Shown here: positions 52,136 to 60,287 of the stretch, in pieces | Layout of the letters: every line of letters starts with the position of its first letter | Numbering within the stretch: position 1 is the first letter of the stretch | NCBI RefSeq assembly: GCF_001675045.1 | Contig: NZ_LYPA01000050.1 | Coordinates: forward strand, 62,001-126,000 | From: Paenibacillus oryzae | Lineage (GTDB): Bacteria; Bacillota; Bacilli; Paenibacillales; Paenibacillaceae | Direction: 5' to 3' | Length of the DNA: 64,000 nt | The notes under the pieces: model-generated | Databases searched by the model: none | What the model saw: only the letters and a program-made list of their open reading frames with translations | What the model was told of the DNA's origin: nothing | Made by a program: the position numbers and the translations under genes

Positions 52136-53110
52136 ATGTCTGGACATCAGCATGACCACGGCCATAATCATGGACACTCTCACGGACATACCGGCAACAA
52201 AAAAATACTGCTTATTTCATTTATAATCATTACCGCCTACATGATCATAGAAGCAGTTGGCGGCGTAATGACGAACAGCCTGGCCTTATTGTCCGACGCG
52301 GGCCATATGTTATCCGATTCCATTGCGCTTGGCATTGCGCTGCTAGCGTTCCGTTTCGGCGAAAAAGCTGCCAACAGCGGCAAAACCTACGGCTACAGAC
52401 GATTTGAAATTTTGGCTGCCGTTTTAAATGGCATAACGCTGATTGGCATTTCGCTCTATATTTTTTATGAAGCGATTGAACGCTTTGCCAATCCGCCGCA
52501 GGTTGCAACAACAGGTATGCTGATTATTAGCACAATCGGCCTTTTGATCAATATTTTGGTCGCATGGATTATGATGCGGGGCAGCGACACCAAAACCAAC
52601 CTGAACATGCGCGGCGCGTACCTGCACGTCATTAGCGACATGCTGGGCTCGGTAGGAGCTATCGCCGCAGCGCTTCTGATGATGTTTTTTGGATGGGGTT
52701 GGGCTGACCCGCTTGCCAGCGTAATTGTGGCGGGTCTAGTGCTGAGGAGCGGCTTTTTTGTAACCAAATCGTCTCTTCATGTATTGATGGAGGGAACGCC
52801 TAGCCATCTGGATCTGAACGATATCGTAAGCAGCATTCTGGACACAAAAGGCGTATTGGGCGTCCATGACGTGCATCTCTGGTCCATCACCAGCAATCAA
52901 AACGCCTTGACTGCCCACATCGTCGTAGATGGAGGCAGCAGCGTTTACGATACAGAACTGCTTATCAAAAAAATCGAGCATGCTCTTGAGCATAAAGGCA
53001 TTGCCCATGTTACCCTGCAAGCGGAGTCGGAGAAACACGGGCATGAGGATTCTGTCCTGTGCACAGCAAAGCCAGGAACGCCGGACGCTCATGCCCATCA
53101 CCATCATTAA
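52136..53110 (+). CDS. czcD: CzcD-type cation diffusion facilitator (Zn/Cd/Co exporter)
   Basis: 324 residues with six predicted helices and a cytoplasmic C-terminal domain. His-rich at the N-terminus (HQHDHGHNHGHSHGH) and C-terminus (HAHHHH), typical of metal loading. The transport site HxxxD/DxxxD is in LLSDAGHMLSDSIALG (helix 2) with a matching HVISDMLGS in helix 5. It exports zinc and related divalent metals in exchange for protons. AAGGAG precedes ATG by 9 nt. Strong promoter plus dyad operator suggest metal induction. Converges on the SDR gene only 6 bp away. Confidence 0.93.
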   Translation: MSGHQHDHGHNHGHSHGHTGNKKILLISFIIITAYMIIEAVGGVMTNSLALLSDAGHMLSDSIALGIALLAFRFGEKAANSGKTYGYRRFEILAAVLNGITLIGISLYIFYEAIERFANPPQVATTGMLIISTIGLLINILVAWIMMRGSDTKTNLNMRGAYLHVISDMLGSVGAIAAALLMMFFGWGWADPLASVIVAGLVLRSGFFVTKSSLHVLMEGTPSHLDLNDIVSSILDTKGVLGVHDVHLWSITSNQNALTAHIVVDGGSSVYDTELLIKKIEHALEHKGIAHVTLQAESEKHGHEDSVLCTAKPGTPDAHAHHHH

Positions 53111-53116
53111 TGCAGG

Positions 53117-53833
53117 CTAAGCCGGGTTGGTTGTCCAAATGCCTGCGCTTTTGAGCAGAACCCTTTGCGGCAGCTTCAATCCGGCAAGGATTAATTCTGC
53201 AACGTCCTCCGGCTGCATCATATGATCCTCGTCGCCGATTTTTAAGCCCAGACCAACCGCCATTCCCGTATTAACCGTGCTAGGCGTAAGCGCAGTTACG
53301 CGAATATTGGATTTGCGAACCTCCTGCATCAAAGCTTCCGTTAATCCCATAACGGCAAACTTGGAGGCGCAATAAGCAGAGCCGCTCGCAAATCCTTTTT
53401 CCCCTGCCGTAGACGAGATGTTAATGATATTGCCCTCATTTTGTCCAATCATTGCAGGTAATACGGCGCGACACGCATAATAGGTGCCGAACAGGTTGGT
53501 TTGAATAATGCTTTCCCATTTGCCGCTATCCATCTCCAGCACCGTGCCAAAATCGGCAATTCCTGCGCTATTGATCAAAATATCAACCGAACCCAACTGT
53601 TCGGTCAATGCCGCAATGGCTGCATTTACTTGCTCTTGAACGGAAATATCAGCCGCAGCGGTATAAACCCGGACGCCGTGGCTATCCTCAAGCTCCTTCT
53701 TTAATTGCTCCAGGTCGCCTGCTGTCCGCGCGATCAGCCCCAGATTAACACCCTCTGACGCGAGCTTAATAGCTGTCGCTTTGCCGATCCCTTTGCCTGC
53801 TCCCGTAATAATTGCCGTTTTATTGTTTAACAT
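53117..53833 (-). CDS. Short-chain dehydrogenase/reductase (FabG-like)
   Basis: 238 residues. NAD(P) motif TGAGKGIG at residues 10-17, NSAG at about 86, catalytic Ser in NISSTAG and YxxxK in YCASKFA, the complete classical SDR set. FabG-like ketoreductase or alcohol dehydrogenase; substrate cannot be told. The residue pattern after strand 2 (LIARTAGDLEQLK) with Arg favours NADPH. An aldo/keto reductase gene lies upstream on the same strand, about 160 bp away. Confidence 0.9.
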   Translation of the reverse strand: MLNNKTAIITGAGKGIGKATAIKLASEGVNLGLIARTAGDLEQLKKELEDSHGVRVYTAAADISVQEQVNAAIAALTEQLGSVDILINSAGIADFGTVLEMDSGKWESIIQTNLFGTYYACRAVLPAMIGQNEGNIINISSTAGEKGFASGSAYCASKFAVMGLTEALMQEVRKSNIRVTALTPSTVNTGMAVGLGLKIGDEDHMMQPEDVAELILAGLKLPQRVLLKSAGIWTTNPA

Positions 53834-53872
53834 TCAATAACATCCCCCATTGTGCTCCAGTTTTTTGCATGA

Positions 53873-53965
53873 GCTTACTCATCTTAAGCTTGCGCTGCTT
53901 GGACTTATGTTTGCAGTGAGCGGACTTAAGCCTTCACTGCTCAAGCTTAAGGCTGGCTCAGCTTG
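53873..53965. repeat. Repeat-rich spacer with nested CTTAAG dyads
   Basis: Short motif copies CTTAAGC / GCTTAAGG occur three times. Two dyads can form: CAGTGA...TCACTG (53916-53941) and AGCCTT...AAGGCT. It separates the aldo/keto reductase from the SDR. Could attenuate read-through; no T-run is present. Confidence 0.4.
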
Positions 53966-53991
53966 CCCTTGGCTTATGCAGGCTTTTCCGT

Positions 53992-54816
53992 TTATCTGTT
54001 ATGGAGCTCATTTGGATGCGGACCTTTGCGGCGATTGCAATCCAGCCCATTGATCTGCTCCATATCGGAATCGGACAATTGAAAGTCGAATACAGCTATA
54101 TTTTCAACAATTCGGGAAGGCGTCACCGATTTGGGAATGGCAATTGTATGGCGTTGAAGATGCCAGCGAAGCACAATTTGAGCCGGCGTTTTGCCATAAG
54201 CTTCAGCCAGCTTCACCACAACCTCATCCTTCAGTACGTCGCCGCCTTGATCCAGCGGGCTCCATGCCTCCAGGAAAATATCATGCTGCTCGCAAAATGC
54301 TCTTAGTTCATTTTGAGCCAGATAAGGGTGGCACTCCACCTGATTAAGGACCGGCTTAACCTCGCACTCTTTAAGCACCCGCTCCAGATGCTCGATTTCA
54401 AAGTTGCACACGCCAATTGCCTTCACCCTGCCGTCATGGTAAAGCTTTTCAAGCGCCTTGTAGGTGTCCACGTATTGATCAAATTGCGGCGTAGGCCAAT
54501 GAATCAGGTACAGATCAATATAATCCAGCTCCAGCTTCTCCAGACTTTCCTCAAAAGCGCGCAGCGTATTGTCATACCCTTGATCGGCGTTCCAAACCTT
54601 CGTTGTAATAAAAAGCTTCTCCCGGAGAATGCCGGATTGCTTGATCGCTTTCCCCACTCCGCGTTCATTGCGGTAAATCATAGCTGTATCAATAGACGTA
54701 TAGCCTGCCTTAAAAGCGTTGCTTACCGCCTCGGCGGCTTGTTCGTCGCTAACCTGCCAGACGCCAAAACCAAGCTGAGGCATTTGCAAACCGTTATTCA
54801 ACGTTACATGAATCAT
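53992..54816 (-). CDS. Aldo/keto reductase (2,5-diketo-gluconate reductase-like, AKR5 type)
   Basis: 274 residues of (beta/alpha)8 fold. Catalytic tetrad visible: Asp in SIDTAMIYRNERGVG (with Tyr48-type Tyr), Lys in TTKVWN and His in YLIHWPTP. The NADPH-binding end IPKSVTPSRIVENIAVFDF is present. Family members reduce small aldehydes, methylglyoxal or keto sugars in the cytosol. No evident operon; the SDR gene follows on the same strand after a repeat-rich spacer. Confidence 0.92.
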   Translation of the reverse strand: MIHVTLNNGLQMPQLGFGVWQVSDEQAAEAVSNAFKAGYTSIDTAMIYRNERGVGKAIKQSGILREKLFITTKVWNADQGYDNTLRAFEESLEKLELDYIDLYLIHWPTPQFDQYVDTYKALEKLYHDGRVKAIGVCNFEIEHLERVLKECEVKPVLNQVECHPYLAQNELRAFCEQHDIFLEAWSPLDQGGDVLKDEVVVKLAEAYGKTPAQIVLRWHLQRHTIAIPKSVTPSRIVENIAVFDFQLSDSDMEQINGLDCNRRKGPHPNELHNR

Positions 54817-54979
54817 GTCTCTTCACCTCTTATGTTTTTTTGTTATCAACTGATTTACCCCGGAAGTGAACGGTTAACGATATCCCGTCGTCTTCCGCTG
54901 TACATGCCAAATTGTAACATGCCAGCCTCCCATCATTCAAAAGATAGCGGCAAATTAGCTACAGGTTAGGTTTAATACT

Positions 54980-55054
54980 CCATCAATTCTCCATCAATTA
55001 GCTAACCATTTGATTAATCATTTGTTCGATTATTTCATTAACCATTTCATTAAG
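54980..55054. repeat. Phased 11-13 bp AT-rich repeats, upstream block
   Basis: TCCATCAATTC repeats twice, followed by CATTTGATTAAT, CATTTGTTCGATT, ATTTCATTAAC and CATTTCATTAAG. Each unit is about one helical turn. The block ends about 60 bp before the GH2 -35 box. The remaining part of the gap 54817-54979 shows nothing. Confidence 0.7.
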
Positions 55055-55114
55055 TAATCAGTTATCAAACAAAGCGTTGCATTACATCGACCGTAGACAT
55101 TTTCAATGTTTTCA

Positions 55115-55143
55115 TTGACTAAATATCGTCTATACGTTATAAA
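55115..55143 (+). promoter_or_regulatory. GH2 gene promoter
   Basis: TTGACT (55115-55120), 17-bp spacer, TATAAA (55138-55143), about 105 bp before the ATG. It lies between the two repeat blocks. Confidence 0.75.
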
Positions 55144-55182
55144 CAATTTGTAACCTCATTTGCAGATTAGCTTATGAACCAC

Positions 55183-55231
55183 CTTTTCAATTAACCTTTT
55201 GATTACCTTATTGATTAACTATTTGATTATT
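55183..55231. repeat. Phased 11-13 bp AT-rich repeats, leader block
   Basis: CTTTTCAATTAAC, CTTTTGATTAC, CTTATTGATTAAC and TATTTGATTATT follow one another up to the ribosome site. The units share YTTTNATTAAC with the upstream block and would be part of the leader transcript. Confidence 0.7.
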
Positions 55232-55249
55232 TAAATGGAGGGAAGCTTA

Positions 55250-57001
55250 ATGAACTCAACCCTTTTTATACCACGTCCCGAGCATCCGCGTCCTCAATTC
55301 ATGCGCCAGTCCTGGCTAAACCTGAATGGCGAATGGCAATTTGAATTCGATGCTTCACGCAGCGGCAAAGAACGCGGCTTGCAAAAGCCCGAGGCCAAGC
55401 TGGGGCATACCATTGTTGTTCCCTTTTGTCCGGAGAGCAAGCTCTCCGGTATCGGGCATACCGACTTTATTCCCGCCGTCTGGTACAAGCGAAGCTTTGT
55501 TCTGCCGACAGAATGGCAATCCGGCGAGGTTTTGCTTCATTTTGGCGCGGTTGATTACGAGGCGGAAGTTTGGGTGAACGACGTTTGGATCGGCCGTCAT
55601 CGGGGCGGCTACAGCTCCTTTTCGTTTCCCGTCCGGCATGCGCTTCGCGAAGGCGGCAATATCGTTACCGTATATGCGGAGGACGACGTTCGTTCCGGGA
55701 AGCAGCCGCGCGGCAAGCAAAGCGGCACTTATCGCTCTCAGGGGTGCGATTATACAAGAACAACGGGCATATGGCAAACCGTGTGGCTTGAGCATGTCCC
55801 CGCCACTTATGTTTCCTCTTTTCTCCTGTATCCCGATCCTGCTAACGAATGCTTGCATGTGAGCGCAGAGATTAACGGTCCCACAACCGGCTTTTCTTTT
55901 CGCTGCTCCTCGTCCTTTGAGGGAAAGGCTACCGGCCAGCAAACGATTTTAGTTGGAGCCCGATCCGTCCGGCTGACTTTGCCGCTTGCGGAAAAACATC
56001 TTTGGCATCCCGGCTCTCCCAAGCTCTATGATCTTAGGGTGGAGCTATTGCAGGAAGACCGGATTATCGACAGCTCAAGCTCCTATTTCGGATTGCGCTC
56101 CATACGGCTCGACGGCATGGCCTTCCGCATCAACGAACAGTCGGTGTTTCAACGGCTTGTGCTGGATCAAGGCTTTTATCCCGACGGCATCTACACAGCT
56201 CCTAGCGACGAAGCGCTAAAAAAGGATATTGAGCTATCGCTTGCCGCCGGCTTCAACGGCGCGCGTCTGCATGAAAAAATGTTCGAGCCAAGATATTTGT
56301 ATTGGGCCGACAAGCTTGGTTATTTGGTATGGGGAGAGCATGCGAACTGGGGGCTGGATATTAGCGATTCAAGCGCGCTCGCCACATTTTTGCCGGAGTG
56401 GATCGAAGGGATTAAACGGGATTTTAATCATCCCAGCATTATTGGATGGTGTCCGTTCAACGAAACATGGGATGCACCGGGCGGAGCCCGCCAGAATAAT
56501 GATGTGTTGCGTATCGTTTATGAAACGACCCGAAGTCTCGATGAAACGCGGCCCGTCATAGATACAAGCGGCAACTTCCATGTCGCGACCGATATCTTCG
56601 ACGTTCACGATTATGACCAGAATCCCGAAAGCTTTCGAAAACGCCACCAGCCGTTAGCTGACGGCGGAGAGCCCTGGGTTTCCTTTCCCGAGCGTCAGAG
56701 CTATAGCGGCCAGCCCTATTTTGTCAGCGAATATGGCGGTATCGGATGGGACCCGGAGCAAGCGACAGAAGACGGATGGGGTTATGGAGATCGTCCCAAA
56801 ACGGAAGCGGAGTTTAAGCTTCGCTACGAGGGATTGACGAATGCTCTGCTGGATAATCCCCATATGTTTGGTTTCTGCTATACGCAGCTATATGACATCG
56901 AGCAGGAAATAAACGGCCTGTACACATATGACCGCAAGCCCAAATTTGATTTGGAATGGCTAAAAAGCGTTAATCGCAGACGCGCTGCTATCGAGGATTA
57001 A
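55250..57001 (+). CDS. GH2 family glycoside hydrolase
   Basis: About 583 residues. ATG 55250 follows GGAGGG at 7 nt; the frame from 55235 is not needed. Order of domains: N-terminal jelly-roll (LNGEWQFEFDA, VDYEAEVWVN, HRGGYSSFSF), Ig-like middle, and a TIM barrel. Acid/base Glu405 in WCPFNETWDAPGG and nucleophile Glu494 in YFVSEYGGIGWDPE follow GH2 order. No signal peptide, so it acts inside the cell. Beta-galactosidase, beta-glucuronidase or arabinofuranosidase-type activity is possible; context does not decide. An ArsR-like regulator gene follows after 79 bp. Confidence 0.9.
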   Translation: MNSTLFIPRPEHPRPQFMRQSWLNLNGEWQFEFDASRSGKERGLQKPEAKLGHTIVVPFCPESKLSGIGHTDFIPAVWYKRSFVLPTEWQSGEVLLHFGAVDYEAEVWVNDVWIGRHRGGYSSFSFPVRHALREGGNIVTVYAEDDVRSGKQPRGKQSGTYRSQGCDYTRTTGIWQTVWLEHVPATYVSSFLLYPDPANECLHVSAEINGPTTGFSFRCSSSFEGKATGQQTILVGARSVRLTLPLAEKHLWHPGSPKLYDLRVELLQEDRIIDSSSSYFGLRSIRLDGMAFRINEQSVFQRLVLDQGFYPDGIYTAPSDEALKKDIELSLAAGFNGARLHEKMFEPRYLYWADKLGYLVWGEHANWGLDISDSSALATFLPEWIEGIKRDFNHPSIIGWCPFNETWDAPGGARQNNDVLRIVYETTRSLDETRPVIDTSGNFHVATDIFDVHDYDQNPESFRKRHQPLADGGEPWVSFPERQSYSGQPYFVSEYGGIGWDPEQATEDGWGYGDRPKTEAEFKLRYEGLTNALLDNPHMFGFCYTQLYDIEQEINGLYTYDRKPKFDLEWLKSVNRRRAAIED

Positions 57002-57014
57002 AAGTCTCTATCAG

Positions 57015-57043
57015 TTGATCCGGTCATTCGGCGGTTATATAAT
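57015..57043 (+). promoter_or_regulatory. Promoter of the ArsR-like regulator gene
   Basis: TTGATC (57015-57020), 17-bp spacer, TATAAT (57038-57043), 37 bp before the ATG, so this gene can be expressed apart from GH2. Confidence 0.65.
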
Positions 57044-57079
57044 ACGTGTAGCATAGCAGGAATGAAACGGGGTAAATCC

Positions 57080-57988
57080 ATGAATATACAGGTATCGGCG
57101 GAGCAGGTGCATTTTTTTGAAGCGCTTGCCTCCGAAAGCCGGATACGGATGATTAAGCTGCTTGAGGTCCAACCCATGAACATTAAGGAAATGGCCTACG
57201 CGCTTGGGGTTTCATCGGCAATCGTGACGAAGCACGTTCAAAAGCTGGAAGAGGCCGGCATAATTGCAACAGAAGGGATATCCGGTTTGCGGGGACGCCA
57301 GAAGGTTTGCCGCCTGGTAATGGACGATATTACGCTTCGGTTCCGAACGCCTGCCGAGCCCGCTCCCAACCGGTATGCCATATCGATTCCTATCGGCCAC
57401 TATACGGACTATCAGGCAAAACCAACCTGCGGTCTCGCTTCACCAGACAAAATCATCGGTATGTTCGACGATCCGCGCTATTTCTCTGATCCCGATCGGA
57501 CTGCCGCTGCCCATCTTTGGTTTAGCAGCGGCTTTGTGGAATATCGAATACCAAATTATTTGCTGTCCAACCAGCAGGCGGACGCTATCTCCATCACGCT
57601 GGAGCTATGCTCCGAGGCGCCTGGCTTTAACGAAAACTGGCCTTCGGATATTTATTTTTATTTGAACGACGTAAGCATCGGCCATTGGACCTGCCCGGGA
57701 GATTTCGGCAGCAGCCGTGGGGTTCACACGCCGGAGTGGTGGAAGCACGGCACGCAGCACGGGCTGTTAAAAACAATTCAGATTAAAGCGCAAGGTTGTT
57801 ACATCGACGGGATGCCCATGTCCAATATAGCCATTAATCAAATCCCGCTGCCTTACGGCGAGAATATCCGCTTCCGCATCGCAGCTCCCGAAACTGCCAA
57901 AAACGCAGGCGGACTCAGCTTGTTCGGCAAGCATTTTGGCAACTATAATCAGGATATTCAATTTGAGATGCTATACGGAGACAAATAA
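57080..57988 (+). CDS. ArsR-like winged-helix regulator with large C-terminal domain
   Basis: About 302 residues. ATG 57080 has CGGGG 7 nt upstream. Residues 1-85 are an ArsR-type winged helix (FFEALASESRIRMIKLL, NIKEMAYALGVSSAIVTKHVQKLEEAGII). ArsR proteins normally end there at about 100 residues. Here another 200 residues follow, beta-rich, with aromatic and glycine-rich stretches (WPSDIYFYLNDVSIGHWTCPGDFG, given in parts over residues 190-215), suggesting a ligand- or sugar-binding sandwich. No metal-binding CxC motif of arsenic or zinc sensors is present. Likely regulator of the GH2 gene upstream. Confidence 0.8.
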   Translation: MNIQVSAEQVHFFEALASESRIRMIKLLEVQPMNIKEMAYALGVSSAIVTKHVQKLEEAGIIATEGISGLRGRQKVCRLVMDDITLRFRTPAEPAPNRYAISIPIGHYTDYQAKPTCGLASPDKIIGMFDDPRYFSDPDRTAAAHLWFSSGFVEYRIPNYLLSNQQADAISITLELCSEAPGFNENWPSDIYFYLNDVSIGHWTCPGDFGSSRGVHTPEWWKHGTQHGLLKTIQIKAQGCYIDGMPMSNIAINQIPLPYGENIRFRIAAPETAKNAGGLSLFGKHFGNYNQDIQFEMLYGDK

Positions 57989-58078
57989 GCAAACATATAA
58001 ACAAGCAAACTCGCAAAAAACTTGCCCAAGCGCCCCCAGCGCGATAAGAGTAAAAAGCCGCTTGCTGCCAGACACAAA

Positions 58079-58116
58079 AAAGCTGGAGCGGAAACAGTCT
58101 TGTTTCTCTCCAGCTT
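58079..58116 (-). terminator. Terminator after namA-like gene
   Basis: AAGCTGGAG-GAAACA and TGTTTC-TCCAGCTT with internal CG/TC mismatch, loop GTCT. T-run (CTTTTTTGTG) follows on the minus strand. Confidence 0.8.
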
Positions 58117-58147
58117 CTCTAGCCTCTATAGCTTCTCTAGCCTCTAT
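58112..58147. repeat. Perfect 18-bp tandem duplication
   Basis: AGCTTCTCTAGCCTCTAT occurs twice in direct succession, ending 3 bp before the namA-like stop codon (minus strand) and overlapping the terminator arm. Looks like a slippage duplication. Confidence 0.9.
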
Positions 58148-58150
58148 CCT

Positions 58151-59173
58151 TTAAAAACCCATTCCATATTGCTTCGGTATCGCTGTTTCCTTCTTTAATT
58201 GCGCCGCCGCTTCCAGCGCCCAATACGGATTGCGCAGCATCCCTCTTCCGACTGCGACCAGATCGGCATCCCCATTGCCCACAACAGCGTTCGCCACAAG
58301 TGGATCGTCCAGCCTTCCTACCGCGATAACCGGAATATCGAGCGTTTCTTTAATAGCACGAGCCAGCGGCACTTGATACGCGGCGTGGGTGCCTGGTCTT
58401 GACCCTGACCCAACCGGTCCTTCCCCGCCTGATGAAACATCAAACACATCAACGCCCGCTTCCATGTACACTTTGGAGAAAGCCAAGCTTTCTTCGAGTC
58501 CATATCCTCCGTCTACATACTCCTTGGCGGATATCCGCATAATAAGCGGCATTTCCTCCGGCATTTCTGCTTTAACCGCCTCAATAATTTCGCGGCCAAA
58601 ACGAGTCAGCTCCCGGCCATATTCGTCGGTCCGCTTATTGGTTAGCGGGGAATGAAACTGATGAATCAAATAGCCGTGGGCCCCGTGAATTTGAATAGCG
58701 TCAAACCCGGCCTTTACCGCACGAGCCGCAGCCTCCCGAAATTTCTGCACCAAGCCTTTAACTTCCTCCGTCTCCAGTGCTCTTGGCTGCTTTGATTTTT
58801 CGTCAAAAGCTATCGCGGACGCCGATACCGGTACAGCCGCATCCTCCGCCTTGCGCCCGGCATGGGCAATTTGAATGCCTACCTTGGCGCCGTATTGATG
58901 GCAAGCATCCACAATTCTTTTTAATGCGGGAATATGCTCATCGCTCCACAAGCCCAGATCATAATCCGAAATGCGGCCGTCCGGCTCAACATCCGTCATT
59001 TCAATAATAATAAAACCTGCTCCGCCCACCGCACGGCTTACATAGTGCAAATAATGCCAGTCGTTCGCGATTCCGTCCTTTTGCTCAACGGAATATTGGC
59101 ACATCGGAGGCATTACAATCCGGTTTTTCAGCTCCAGCCCTTTCAGCTTGAACGGGGTATATAGATCATGCAT
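58151..59173 (-). CDS. namA: NADPH dehydrogenase, old yellow enzyme family (YqjM/NamA-like)
   Basis: About 340 residues, FMN-binding TIM barrel. ATG 59173 has AGGAG 8 nt upstream; the GTG at 59191 lacks one. The start LYTPFKLKGLELKNRIVMPPMCQYS carries Cys26 of the YqjM group, and QIHGAHGYLIHQFHSPLTNKRTDEYGR (read over residues 163-190) the catalytic His-Gly-Ala-His region. It reduces alpha,beta-unsaturated carbonyls and some nitro compounds with NADPH, mostly electrophile detoxification. A MarR regulator gene lies 112 bp upstream on the same strand. Confidence 0.93.
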   Translation of the reverse strand: MHDLYTPFKLKGLELKNRIVMPPMCQYSVEQKDGIANDWHYLHYVSRAVGGAGFIIIEMTDVEPDGRISDYDLGLWSDEHIPALKRIVDACHQYGAKVGIQIAHAGRKAEDAAVPVSASAIAFDEKSKQPRALETEEVKGLVQKFREAAARAVKAGFDAIQIHGAHGYLIHQFHSPLTNKRTDEYGRELTRFGREIIEAVKAEMPEEMPLIMRISAKEYVDGGYGLEESLAFSKVYMEAGVDVFDVSSGGEGPVGSGSRPGTHAAYQVPLARAIKETLDIPVIAVGRLDDPLVANAVVGNGDADLVAVGRGMLRNPYWALEAAAQLKKETAIPKQYGMGF

Positions 59174-59285
59174 GAATAAAACTCCTCTCAAAATTGGGTG
59201 CCGCTAAAAGTAGAAAACAGATGCAACCAAAAACAGTTGCAGCTAATGCTATTATCCAATGCGATACTGTAGCCCTAAAAAGCAA

Positions 59286-59714
59286 TTAAAGCTCCTGCAG
59301 GTTAGACTGAAGCTCTTTTTTCAAGCCTTGCTCCAATAAGGCAGCCTGCAAAACCTCGTTAAACGTTTGAAGCGCCTTTTGCAGCTTTTCTTCGCCTAAT
59401 TCGGTAATGCAGGTATAAATGCCGCGGCGATCCGCCTCACAGACATGCCTTTGCAGCGAGCCGCAGTTCCTTGCTTCCATTCTGGCCACCAGACGCGAAA
59501 CCGCGCTTTGGCTCAGATCAACCATCTCCTGAAGCTGCTGCAATCTAAGCTTTTTTTCCGCTGTTTGCGATATAAAATGGAGCGCATAAAATTCCTTCAA
59601 TGACAACCCATGCTTTTCCTGAAGCGAACGCTCCAGCTCATCATTAATACGGCTTTGGATATGCGACAAGGACAACCATCTGATCAAACGTTCATCCGTG
59701 TTAAATGTATTCAT
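59286..59714 (-). CDS. MarR-family transcriptional regulator
   Basis: About 142 residues; ATG 59714 is used with AGGTGAG 6 nt upstream (GTG 59723 is possible). The winged helix runs over KLRLQQLQEMVDLSQSAVSRLVARMEARNCGSL with wing EADRRGIYTCIT at about residues 95-105. Three cysteines, Cys84-type near the DNA-binding helix and Cys90s, could make it redox- or electrophile-responsive. Its position just ahead of the OYE gene suggests autoregulation and control of that gene. Confidence 0.88.
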   Translation of the reverse strand: MNTFNTDERLIRWLSLSHIQSRINDELERSLQEKHGLSLKEFYALHFISQTAEKKLRLQQLQEMVDLSQSAVSRLVARMEARNCGSLQRHVCEADRRGIYTCITELGEEKLQKALQTFNEVLQAALLEQGLKKELQSNLQEL

Positions 59715-59746
59715 CCCTCTCACCTGTTTTCATTTGAGAAATAAAC

Positions 59747-59758
59747 ATGCGCATGCAT
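59747..59758. promoter_or_regulatory. Palindromic candidate MarR operator
   Basis: ATGCGCATGCAT contains overlapping palindromes (ATGCGCAT, GCATGC, ATGCAT) located just downstream of the MarR -10 box, a repressing position. Confidence 0.45.
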
Positions 59759-59760
59759 AT

Positions 59761-59789
59761 AATTTAACTTATTGCTATTCCTTTGTCAA
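59761..59789 (-). promoter_or_regulatory. Promoter of the MarR gene
   Basis: Minus strand TTGACA (59789-59784), 17-bp spacer, TAAATT (59766-59761), about 45 bp before the ATG. Confidence 0.75.
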
Positions 59790-59815
59790 ATCCGCTGTTT
59801 TTCCTAAAACGAAAA

Positions 59816-59835
59816 AAGACTATAATAATAGTCTT
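59816..59835 (+). promoter_or_regulatory. BlaI-type operator overlapping -10 of blaI-like gene
   Basis: Perfect dyad AAGACTAT AATA ATAGTCTT. It contains TATAAT (59821-59826), so a bound repressor would block the promoter. The core GACTATAA...TAGTC returns at 61861-61888 before the small Ser/Leu-rich gene. Confidence 0.75.
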
Positions 59836-59885
59836 ATTGACTGCCGATAAATACCATTAGGGATATGGATGAATGGAGGATTGCT

Positions 59886-60287
59886 GTGCGCGATAAAAAG
59901 TATTCCATCACAACCGCAGAACTTACCGTTATGAAAGTGTTGTGGGAGCAGCAGCGCTGTACCGCTGCGGTCATCATTGAACAAATCGGAAAGCATCGTC
60001 CGTGGCATTTCCGAACTATCAAATCATTGCTTCGGAATTTGGTTGCAAAGGAGCTTGTCGTTTTTGAAGTTGACAGCCGGGACAGCAGGCTTTATCACTA
60101 CTCGCCGCTTATTAGCGAGGAGACTTATTTAAGCCAGGAAAGAGAACATTTCCTTGAGCTTCATTACGACGGCGATTTTGGAGCCTTGCTCAACAGCTTT
60201 CTGAAGGACAAGCTAAGCTCTACGGAGGAAGCCGAAGCTATGCGGGAGCTGCTGCTGCAAGCCGCCCAGCGTCTTCGTTCTCCATGA
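59886..60287 (+). CDS. BlaI/MecI-family repressor
   Basis: About 133 residues. GTG 59886 is chosen: GGAGG is 6 nt upstream, whereas the ATG at 59865 has none. Winged helix with ITTAELTVMKVLWEQQRCTA, recognition helix HFRTIKSLLRNLVAKELV and wing SRLYHYSPLIS, then a C-terminal dimerisation helix region (DFGALLNSFLKDKLS). BlaI proteins keep promoters shut as dimers until cleaved after a signal from a BlaR1-type protease. The next gene is exactly such a protein, overlapping by 4 bp (ATGA). Confidence 0.9.
   Translation: MRDKKYSITTAELTVMKVLWEQQRCTAAVIIEQIGKHRPWHFRTIKSLLRNLVAKELVVFEVDSRDSRLYHYSPLISEETYLSQEREHFLELHYDGDFGALLNSFLKDKLSSTEEAEAMRELLLQAAQRLRSP

Noticed and set aside
54817-55249. Riboswitch before the GH2 gene
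   Set aside because: The leader consists of simple AT-rich repeats and shows no stable multi-stem fold or terminator.
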